Below are positions 30,110-37,312 of a stretch of 64,000 bases of DNA, in pieces. Made by a program: the position numbers and the translations under genes. The notes beneath the pieces were generated by a model. It was not told the DNA's origin. It saw only the letters and a list, made by a program, of their open reading frames with translations, and made no database searches. The DNA comes from Lysobacterales bacterium (GTDB lineage: Bacteria; Pseudomonadota; Gammaproteobacteria; Xanthomonadales; Ahniellaceae). Position 1 is the first letter of the stretch. Each line of letters opens with the position of its first letter. The DNA lies in NCBI GenBank assembly GCA_016182785.1, contig JACPFU010000010.1, positions 1 through 64,000 on the forward strand, in the 5' to 3' direction.

Positions 30110-31086
30110 ACATCGGGCTGGTGCACCACGACGCTGGCGTGCGCGCGAGCCTGCGCTGCCACATCGCCGACGTGGTCGGTGCGCGCGTGCTCTGGGAAGC
30201 CGGCGCCAGCGAGGAAGCGCTGGCACGCAACGCGCGCCAGCCGGTGCATCTGCTGCTGCTCGAAATCCCGGGCGCGCAGGCCGACGCGGTTCGCACCATC
30301 CGCGGCCTGCGCGCGGCCTCGGCCACCGCGGTGCTGCTGGTCACCGACGACATCGCCGCGCACGCCGCGCAGGTGTTCGATGCCATCGGTTGCGGCGCCG
30401 CCGACGTGCTCGAGCTGCCGCGCGCGGCAACCACCCTGGTGACCAAGCTGCGCAGCGTCGCGGCCCTGCTCGGCCTGGTGCACGTGCCGGAGCGGCGCGT
30501 CGGCGTGCCGCTGGTCGCGATCGGCGCCTCGGCCGGCGGACCGGCAGCGCTGTCCACGATCCTGCACTCGCTGCCGGCGGCGCTGGCGGGCGCGTTCGTG
30601 ATCGTCCAGCACATCGATGCCGGCTTCGCCGCCGGCATGGCCGACTGGCTGGGACAGAGCGCGGCACTGGAAGTGCGCCTCGCCCGCGACGGCGAGGCGC
30701 CCGCAGCCGGAGTCGCGCTGCTCGCCGGCGTGCGCGACCATCACCTGGTGCTCGACCCGCGCCAGCGCCTGCGCTACCAGGACGAACCATCGCAGCTCAG
30801 CGACCGTCCCTCGATCGACGAACTGTTCGACAGCATCGCCCGCCATTGGCAGCGACCGGCGATCGGCGTGCTGCTCACCGGCATGGGCCGCGACGGCGCG
30901 CGCGGCCTGCGTGCATTGCGCGACCGTGGCCATCACACCATCGCCCAGGACGCTGCCAGCAGCGCCATCTACGGCATGCCCAAGGCCGCGGTCGGCCTGA
31001 ATGCCGCGGTCGAGGTGATGCCGCTGGAGGACATCGCCGGCCGCATCCAGCAACTGCTCCAGCCACCGCAACGGAACCCCCAATGA
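30106..31086 (+). CDS. wspF: WspF-like CheB methylesterase with degenerate receiver
   Basis: 326 residues, overlapping wspE by four bases. The C-terminal CheB methylesterase domain is intact: Ser 142 in AIGASAGGP, His 169 in IVQHIDAGFA, Asp 263 in LTGMGRDGARG. The N-terminal receiver is unusual. Where the phospho-accepting Asp is expected (LLLLEIPG) it has Glu 53, and the acidic pair near residue 7 is His-His (GLVHHDAG). It should therefore not be phosphorylated in the normal way and may behave as if always phosphorylated, or be regulated otherwise. WspF normally removes methyl groups from WspA to damp signalling. Its stop overlaps the next start. Confidence 0.9.
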   Translation: MNIGLVHHDAGVRASLRCHIADVVGARVLWEAGASEEALARNARQPVHLLLLEIPGAQADAVRTIRGLRAASATAVLLVTDDIAAHAAQVFDAIGCGAADVLELPRAATTLVTKLRSVAALLGLVHVPERRVGVPLVAIGASAGGPAALSTILHSLPAALAGAFVIVQHIDAGFAAGMADWLGQSAALEVRLARDGEAPAAGVALLAGVRDHHLVLDPRQRLRYQDEPSQLSDRPSIDELFDSIARHWQRPAIGVLLTGMGRDGARGLRALRDRGHHTIAQDAASSAIYGMPKAAVGLNAAVEVMPLEDIAGRIQQLLQPPQRNPQ

Positions 31087-32408
31087 GCGAGCCCAACGCA
31101 GTCGCAGCCCCGGAAGCCGAAGTCGTGGTGTTGCTGGTCGACGACCAGGCGATGATCGGCGAGGCCGTGCGACGCGCGCTCGCGGGCGATCCCGGCATCC
31201 GCTTCCACTTCTGCGCCGAGGCCGCACGCGCGCTCGAAAGCGCGGCCGCCATCGGCCCGGACGTGATCCTGCAGGACCTGGTGATGCCCGGGATCGACGG
31301 CATGACCTTGCTGCGCGACTACCTCACCGATGCCCGCACCCGCGACGTGCCGGTGATCGTGCTGTCGAGCAAGGAAGACCCGGCGGTCAAGAGCGAGGCG
31401 TTCGCGGCCGGCGCGCACGACTACCTGGTCAAGCTGCCCGATCGTGTCGAGCTGATTGCGCGCGTGCGCCACCACGGTGCGGCGCACCGCTCGCGCCAGC
31501 AGCGCGACGCCGCCTACGCCGCGCTGGCCGCGAGCGAACGCCTGCTGGCGCAGCGCAACGGCGAACTGCAGCAGCTCAACGAGCGCCTGGCCGGAGCGCA
31601 AACGCAGTTGCTGCAGGCGGAGAAGATGGCCTCGGTCGGCCAACTCGCGGCCGGAGTGGCGCACGAGATCAACAACCCGATCGGCTTCGTGCTCTCGAAC
31701 ATCGGGTCGCTGCAGCGCTACCTCGAATCGCTGCTGATGCTGGTCGATGCCTACGAGCAGCTCGAACCCGGATTCCGCGGCGAAGGCGCCGAGCGCGCGC
31801 AACTCGCCTGGGTCAAGCAGCGCGTGGACCTGCCGTTCCTGCGCGAGGACGCCGGCGCGCTGTTTGCCGAAACCCTCGACGGCATCACCCGCGTGCGCAA
31901 GATCGTCAACGACCTGATGCTGTTCTCGCATGTCGACGAATCCGAATGGCAGCCGGTGGACCTGCACGCCGCGCTCGACAGCACCCTGCACCTGCTCGAC
32001 CGATCGCTGCAGGGACGCATCGAGGTCAGCCGCGACTACGGTGCGCTGCCGGCGGTCGAGTGCCAGCCGCGGCAGATCAACCACGTGCTGGTGAACGTGC
32101 TGACCAACGCCATCGAAGCGATCGCGGAACGCGGCCAGTTGCGCATCCGCACCAGCAGCGACGGCGACCAGGTGCTGGTGCAGATCCGCGACGACGGCCG
32201 CGGCATCCCGGCGGAGGTGCTGCCGCGCATCTTCGAGCCGTTCTTCACGACCAAGCCGGTCGGCGCCGGCACCGGCCTCGGGCTCTCGGTCGCCTACGGC
32301 ACCATGCGCCAGCACGGCGGACGCATCGAGGTCGAAAGCGAACCCGGCCGCGGCACCGAAGTCACCCTGCGCCTGCCGATCCGCAACGAGCGCGGCGCCG
32401 CCGGCTAG
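31083..32408 (+). CDS. WspR-like receiver fused to a histidine kinase (replaces WspR)
   Basis: 441 residues. Residues 1-130 closely follow the WspR receiver: VVLLVDDQAMIGEAVRRAL (Asp 20-21), VILQDLVMPG (phospho-Asp 65), SEAFAAGAHDYLVKLPDR (Lys 117). A coiled-coil linker (135-185) follows, but instead of GGDEF there is a kinase core: H-box VGQLAAGVAHEINNP (His 194), N-box VLVNVLTNAIEAI, DDGRGIP, EPFFTTKPVGAGTGLGLSV. Phosphorylation by the WspE-like protein should thus control a second kinase rather than make c-di-GMP. I recall a comparable receiver-kinase (WspHRR) in Burkholderia. No response regulator follows in this window. Start overlaps the wspF stop (ATGA). Confidence 0.9.
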   Translation: MSEPNAVAAPEAEVVVLLVDDQAMIGEAVRRALAGDPGIRFHFCAEAARALESAAAIGPDVILQDLVMPGIDGMTLLRDYLTDARTRDVPVIVLSSKEDPAVKSEAFAAGAHDYLVKLPDRVELIARVRHHGAAHRSRQQRDAAYAALAASERLLAQRNGELQQLNERLAGAQTQLLQAEKMASVGQLAAGVAHEINNPIGFVLSNIGSLQRYLESLLMLVDAYEQLEPGFRGEGAERAQLAWVKQRVDLPFLREDAGALFAETLDGITRVRKIVNDLMLFSHVDESEWQPVDLHAALDSTLHLLDRSLQGRIEVSRDYGALPAVECQPRQINHVLVNVLTNAIEAIAERGQLRIRTSSDGDQVLVQIRDDGRGIPAEVLPRIFEPFFTTKPVGAGTGLGLSVAYGTMRQHGGRIEVESEPGRGTEVTLRLPIRNERGAAG

Positions 32409-32411
32409 AAT
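32406..32411 (+). promoter_or_regulatory. candidate -10 box (TAGAAT) before beta-helix gene
   Basis: GGCTAGAATC lies 31 bases before the ATG at 32442; its TAG is also the stop codon of the upstream kinase gene, so chance cannot be excluded. Similar CTAGAATC or ATAGAATC sequences precede the genes at 33867, 63672 and groES. No good -35 is seen. Confidence 0.3.
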
Positions 32412-32441
32412 CCACGCTCCGCTCTGGCCCGGGAGTTCCCG

Positions 32442-33785
32442 ATGCAACTGCGCAGCCTGGCCGTTTGGATCGCCTGCGCGCTGGCACTGGCAGGCCCTGC
32501 CGGCGCCGCGACGCTGACCGTCACCGACACCGGCGACGCCGGCGATGGCACCTGCGACGCCAGCTGCACCCTGCGCGACGCCGTCGATGCCGCGGCCAGC
32601 GACGACCGCATCCTGTTCGACCTTGCATTGCCGGCGCCGATCCTGATCGGCCTCAGCGGAGGCGCGCTGCAGATCGACGTGCCATTGCGCATCACCGCCA
32701 CCGACGGCGTGCCGACGACGATTCGTCGAGTCGTTGGCCTCGGGCGGCTGCTCAATGTGCTCGCCGGCGCCGACGTGCGCATCGTCGGCCTTGGCTTCGA
32801 GGGTGGCCGCCACGAAGCGCTGGCGGGCGACACGCTCGGCGGTGCGGTGTGGGTCGCGGCCGGTGGCGCGCTGGAACTGCGCCAGTGCGTGTTCCGCGAC
32901 AACCGCGCCATGGGCAATCACGGTGACCTGCTGGTGTCGCCCGGGCGCGGCGTCGGTGGCGCAATCCACGCCGACGGCGACCTGCTGGTCGATGGTTGCG
33001 CCTTCGTCGACAACCAGGTCGCCGGAGGCGACGGCGCCGCGGGCAGCATCCCGGTGCAATCCGGCGCAGCGGGCTGGGGTGGCGCGATCAGTGCGACCGG
33101 CCTGGTCGACATTCTCAACAGCACCTTCCACGACAACGTGGTGCGCGGCGGTGCCGGCGCTTCGGCCGGCAGCCTGCCCCCGGGGTTCCCACCGATCGCA
33201 GGCGGCAATGGCGGCGACGCCTTCGGCGCCGCGCTGTATTTCGGCCCAACCGCGACCGCGACCGTGGCCTTCAGCACGCTGATCGGCAACACCGCGAGCG
33301 GCGGCTCGGGTGGCAGCGGCAGCCCGGGCGATCCCGCCGGAACACCCGGCTCGACTGGCCAGATGCTCGGTGCAGCGATCGCCAGCGAAGGCGCTACCGT
33401 GCTCAATGTTTCCGCGGTGGGCGGCAACGCCGGCAACTTCGACTGCGGGACCCGCGGCGCTGGCACGTTGACTGCGCGCACGACCAACGCCGGCGACGAC
33501 GGCTCCTGCCCCGGCCTGTTCGTCCCGGCGCTGGTCGCACAATTCCAGCCGATCGACGCGCTCGCGGCCTCACCGCACTACCAGCCGCTGCCCGATGCCG
33601 CGGTCGTCGATGCCGCGCCCGACTGCCTCGATGCCGTCGCCTTCGAGGCGGTCGATTTCGACCAGTTGCTGACGCCGCGGCCATTGACCGTGTACGCACC
33701 CGCGGGGCGCTGCGACATCGGCGCGATCGAGCTGAATCCGGTGCTGTTCGGCGACGGTTTCGAGGAACCGCCACCGCCGCCCTGA
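32442..33785 (+). CDS. secreted CSLREA beta-helix protein with DGFE motif followed by Pro tail
   Basis: 447 residues. GGGAG (32431-32435) precedes the ATG. The signal peptide is LAVWIACALALAGPAGAA. CTLRDAVDAAASDDRILFDLA near residue 42 is the CSLREA signature. Beta-helix turns follow (GGAVWVAAGGALELRQCVF, GGAISATGLVDILNSTF) with glycine-rich insertions. The end is CDIGAIELNP, then VLFGDGFEEPPPPP. This is the only case in the window where the DGFE motif is not the very end. It is 33 bases after the Wsp operon and on the same strand, but a functional link is not evident. Confidence 0.82.
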   Translation: MQLRSLAVWIACALALAGPAGAATLTVTDTGDAGDGTCDASCTLRDAVDAAASDDRILFDLALPAPILIGLSGGALQIDVPLRITATDGVPTTIRRVVGLGRLLNVLAGADVRIVGLGFEGGRHEALAGDTLGGAVWVAAGGALELRQCVFRDNRAMGNHGDLLVSPGRGVGGAIHADGDLLVDGCAFVDNQVAGGDGAAGSIPVQSGAAGWGGAISATGLVDILNSTFHDNVVRGGAGASAGSLPPGFPPIAGGNGGDAFGAALYFGPTATATVAFSTLIGNTASGGSGGSGSPGDPAGTPGSTGQMLGAAIASEGATVLNVSAVGGNAGNFDCGTRGAGTLTARTTNAGDDGSCPGLFVPALVAQFQPIDALAASPHYQPLPDAAVVDAAPDCLDAVAFEAVDFDQLLTPRPLTVYAPAGRCDIGAIELNPVLFGDGFEEPPPPP

Positions 33786-33829
33786 GCCCGTCACGCCGCA
33801 CTGCAGCACGCCGACCCGCGATTCGCCGC

Positions 33830-33835
33830 TAGAAT
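33830..33835 (+). promoter_or_regulatory. candidate -10 box (TAGAAT) before nuclease gene
   Basis: CGCTAGAATCGCC, 31 bases before the ATG at 33867, followed by C and T runs. The spacing to the start is the same as for the gene at 32442. The -35 region is not recognisable. Confidence 0.4.
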
Positions 33836-33866
33836 CGCCCCCCTTTTTTCAACCCCGGGTCTCTCG

Positions 33867-36860
33867 ATGCGAACCGTGCTTCGTGGCGCGCTGCTGTTGT
33901 GCGCTCTCTCCACCGCCCTGCCCGCCTCGGCGGACGTGTTCATCAACGAGCTGCATTACGACGACGCCGACACGCCGACCAGCGGCGACACCAACGAGGC
34001 GATCGAGGTCGTTGCGACCGGAGGCGAGGACCTGACCCAGTACAGCATCGTGCTGTACAACGGCGCCACTGCGAGCGCGGCGATCACCTACGACACCGAC
34101 GCGGTGCCGGCTGGCGCCGTGGTTTCCTGCGCCGGCGGCAGCAGCGCCCGCATCGCGGTGCTCAACTACGCGGTGAACGGCATCCAGAACGGCGCCCCGG
34201 ATGCCATCGCGCTGGTGCAGGGAGCCACGGTCGTGCAGTTCCTGAGCTACGAGGGCGTCGCCACCGCCTCGAACGGTCCCGCGGCCGGGCTGGTATCCAC
34301 CGACATCGGCGTCTCCGAGATCAGCGCAACCGTCGAGGGCACCTCCCTGCAACTCGGCGGCGGCCCCAGCAGCACCTATGCCGGCTTCGCCTGGCAACCC
34401 TCTGCCACCGCGACGATGGGCGCGTGCAACAACGGCCAGACCTTTGGCGCACCGGTCGACAACCCGCCGCAGCTGAGCTCCAGCAACCCGGCCAATGGCG
34501 CCACCGGCGTCGCGCCGGCGGCAAACGTGGTGCTGACCTTCTCGGAAGCGGTCACCACGACCGACCCGTGGTTCGTGCTCGACTGCGGCGCCGGTGCCGT
34601 CGCGGGCGTGATCTCGGGCAGCGGCGCCAGCCGTACCTTCGATCCGAACCTCAGCCTTCCGTCCGGCGCCACCTGCAGCGCGACGCTGACGCCAGCCAAC
34701 GTGGTCGACACCGATGGCACCCCGGATGCGCTCAGCGGCACCAGCAGCTTCTCGTTCACCGTCGCCGTCGACAGTGCACCGACGGTGGCGTCGGTGTCGC
34801 CGCTGAACGGCGCCAGCGGCGTCAACGCCAGTGCCAACCTCGCCGTCACCTTCAGCGAAGCGGTGACCCCGACGCTACCGAACTGGCTGACGCTGACCTG
34901 CGCCAACAGCGGCACGCACACGGTCACGATCAGCGGCGGTCCGACCGCCTGGACGCTGAACCCGGACAGCGACTTCGGCTTCAGCGAGCTCTGCACCGGC
35001 ACCATCGCGGCGGCGAATGTGGTCGATCAGGACGGCCTGCCCGACCCGATGGCCGCACCCTTCAGCTGGTCGTTCACGACCGCGGCCGACCTGGCGCCCA
35101 CGGTGAACACGACCACGCCCGCGGACAACGCCATCAACGTTTCGCTCGGCAGCGACATCACCGTGGTGTTCAGCGAACCCGTGAACGCCACCACCGCATC
35201 GTTCACGATCAGCTGCGCGAGTTCCGGCGCGCACAGCTTCGTGCTGTCGGCCGCGCCGGCCGCGAGCTACACGCTGAACCCAGATGCCGACTTCACCGCG
35301 ACCGAGGTCTGCACCGTCACCGTGGTCGCCACGCAGGTGGCCGACACCGATGGCGCCGCCACGCCGATGGCCGTCGACCACGTCTTCGACTTCACCACCG
35401 GCAATGCGCCAGGCGACTACTACGCCGGCGTCGATGCCAGCACCTGCGTCACGCTGCGCAGCACGCTGCACGACAAGATCGACGACCACACCGCATTTCC
35501 GTACAGCCACGCGACGCTGCCGGATACCTGGACCGTGCTCGAAGCCGCCGACCAGGACCCGCTGAGCGCGAGCAGCGTGCTCGAGGTGTACGAGAACGCG
35601 TCGTACGCGAAAGCCGGCGGCGGCAACAGCAACTACAACCGCGAGCACACCTGGCCAAACAGCTACGGCTTCAACAACCTGAGCGGCGTGAACGGCTCCG
35701 GCGTGCCGCAGTCCTCGGCCTACGTCGACACCCACATGCTGTATCTGTCGGACATCGAGTACAACAGCAACCGCGGCTCGAAGCCCTACGCCAACTGCCC
35801 GGACACCGACGGCTGCAGTGCCGACGTCACCCTCGCGTACAACGGCTTCGGCGGCGGCGCGGTGACCTATGCCAGCGGCAACCACAACTGGAAGAAGACC
35901 GCAGGCAGCGAAGCCTTCGGCAGCTACGAAGTGTGGAACCACCGCAAGGGCGACATGGCGCGCGCGGTGCTGTACATGGACATCCGCTACGAGGGTGGCA
36001 CTGCAACCGGCGGCAACACCATTGGCCAGAGCGAACCGGATCTGATCGTCACCGACGACCGCAATCAGATCCTGTCCAGCGCCAGCTCGACCACCGGCCC
36101 GGCCTACATGGGCCTCAAGTCGACGCTGCTGGCCTGGCACCAGGCCGACCCGCCGGACGCGCACGAACTGCTGCGCAACGACGTCGTCTTCAGCTTCCAG
36201 GGCAACCGCAATCCGTTCATCGACCACCCGGAGTGGGCGGAATGCCTGTTCAACTGCAACTGCCTGCCGGCGAGCAATCCGCCGACCGCCACTGCCGACA
36301 ACGCCAACATCAACGAAGACAGCGGTGCGAACACGATCCTGGTGCTGGCCAACGACCCGGACCCCGATGGCGGCCCGAAACTGGTGCAGTCGGTGACCCA
36401 GCCGAGCGGCGGCACGGTGACCATCGGCCCCGCCGGCGCGCACGTGGTGTTCACGCCGAACGCGAACTTCTGTGCGTCGACCAGCTTCAGCTACACGCTC
36501 AACGGCGGCTCGTCGGCGACGGTGTCGATCTCGATGACCTGCAGCAACGACGCGCCGAACGCAGTCGGCACGCTGTCGAACCAGAGCTATCCGGAAGGCA
36601 CATTGGTCAGCCTCGGCACAGCATCCGGTTTCAGCGACGTCGATGGCGATGTGCTGACCTACACCGCCACCGGGCTGCCGGCGACGCTTGCGATCGGCCT
36701 GAACGACGGCCTCATCAGCGGCACCGTGCAGAACGCCGACATCGGCGTGCACACGGTCGTCGTCACCGCGCGCGATCCGTCACTGGCGCAGGCCACGCAG
36801 TCGTTCACGATCACGGTGACCGCGCTGCCGGCGGCGATCTTCGGCGACGGTTTCGAGTAG
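33867..36860 (+). CDS. secreted endonuclease I-family nuclease with lamin-tail and Ig-like domains, ending DGFE
   Basis: 997 residues. Signal peptide GALLLCALSTALPASA. Domains in order: lamin-tail domain (DVFINELHYDDADTPTSGDTNE, about 20-190), three bacterial Ig-like domains (NPANGATGVAPAANVVLTFSEAV and two copies, about 200-510), an endonuclease I domain (DYYAGVDASTCVTLRSTLHDKI to about 790) with the catalytic NREHTWPNSYG and DTHMLYLSDIEYNSNRGSKPY, then cadherin-like domains (NANINEDSGANTILVLANDPD; GFSDVDGDVLTYTATGLP) and the end AIFGDGFE. It should degrade extracellular DNA and RNA with a divalent metal. Use in nutrient gain or biofilm turnover is inference. Confidence 0.9.
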   Translation: MRTVLRGALLLCALSTALPASADVFINELHYDDADTPTSGDTNEAIEVVATGGEDLTQYSIVLYNGATASAAITYDTDAVPAGAVVSCAGGSSARIAVLNYAVNGIQNGAPDAIALVQGATVVQFLSYEGVATASNGPAAGLVSTDIGVSEISATVEGTSLQLGGGPSSTYAGFAWQPSATATMGACNNGQTFGAPVDNPPQLSSSNPANGATGVAPAANVVLTFSEAVTTTDPWFVLDCGAGAVAGVISGSGASRTFDPNLSLPSGATCSATLTPANVVDTDGTPDALSGTSSFSFTVAVDSAPTVASVSPLNGASGVNASANLAVTFSEAVTPTLPNWLTLTCANSGTHTVTISGGPTAWTLNPDSDFGFSELCTGTIAAANVVDQDGLPDPMAAPFSWSFTTAADLAPTVNTTTPADNAINVSLGSDITVVFSEPVNATTASFTISCASSGAHSFVLSAAPAASYTLNPDADFTATEVCTVTVVATQVADTDGAATPMAVDHVFDFTTGNAPGDYYAGVDASTCVTLRSTLHDKIDDHTAFPYSHATLPDTWTVLEAADQDPLSASSVLEVYENASYAKAGGGNSNYNREHTWPNSYGFNNLSGVNGSGVPQSSAYVDTHMLYLSDIEYNSNRGSKPYANCPDTDGCSADVTLAYNGFGGGAVTYASGNHNWKKTAGSEAFGSYEVWNHRKGDMARAVLYMDIRYEGGTATGGNTIGQSEPDLIVTDDRNQILSSASSTTGPAYMGLKSTLLAWHQADPPDAHELLRNDVVFSFQGNRNPFIDHPEWAECLFNCNCLPASNPPTATADNANINEDSGANTILVLANDPDPDGGPKLVQSVTQPSGGTVTIGPAGAHVVFTPNANFCASTSFSYTLNGGSSATVSISMTCSNDAPNAVGTLSNQSYPEGTLVSLGTASGFSDVDGDVLTYTATGLPATLAIGLNDGLISGTVQNADIGVHTVVVTARDPSLAQATQSFTITVTALPAAIFGDGFE

Positions 36861-36882
36861 GCGATGCGAAGCCAGCGACGGG

Positions 36883-37143
36883 CTACGCGTCCGTCGCTGC
36901 GGCGCCTTCGGTCTTGAAGTACGGCTCGACCACGCCCGGGTGCTTGAAGGTGATCGGATTGCCGCGGCGGTCGAGGGCGCGGCCCGCGGCGACGCGGACC
37001 CAGCCTTCGCTGACGCAGTATTCCTCGACGTCGTTGCGCTCGACGCCCTTGAAGCGGATGCCGATGCCGCGTGCCAGTGCGGCTTCGTCGTAGAACGGAC
37101 TGCGCGGATTGACGGAGAGGCGGTCGGGTGGCGTGTCGGACAT
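36883..37143 (-). CDS. DUF3297 family protein
   Basis: 86 residues from MSDTPPDRLSVNPRSPFYDE, the usual start of DUF3297 proteins. Conserved elements: GIGIRFKGVERNDVEEYCVSEGWVRVAAG and DRRGNPITFKHPG. No signal peptide, so cytosolic. Its biochemical role is not known to me. It is a single gene, convergent with the nuclease gene (22 bases between the stop codons) and divergent from dsbD. Confidence 0.9.
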   Translation of the reverse strand: MSDTPPDRLSVNPRSPFYDEAALARGIGIRFKGVERNDVEEYCVSEGWVRVAAGRALDRRGNPITFKHPGVVEPYFKTEGAAATDA

Positions 37144-37312
37144 GGCGTGCTCGGGTCGTCGGTGGAATCGGGACGCGAAGGGTAGCGGCTCGCGCCGGCG
37201 GCGCGAACTTGTGTCGCCACGGGCGGTCCGATTCGCCATCGAACCGGCGCTTTCACGCCCTGCAAGCCGCTGCCAAGATTGCCGGTCTCAAGTCCTCCAC
37301 TGGAACCCGCCG

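Noticed and set aside
31083..32408. Ordinary diguanylate cyclase WspR
   Set aside because: No GGDEF/GGEEF motif is present; the C-terminal half has H-, N- and G-boxes of a histidine kinase.
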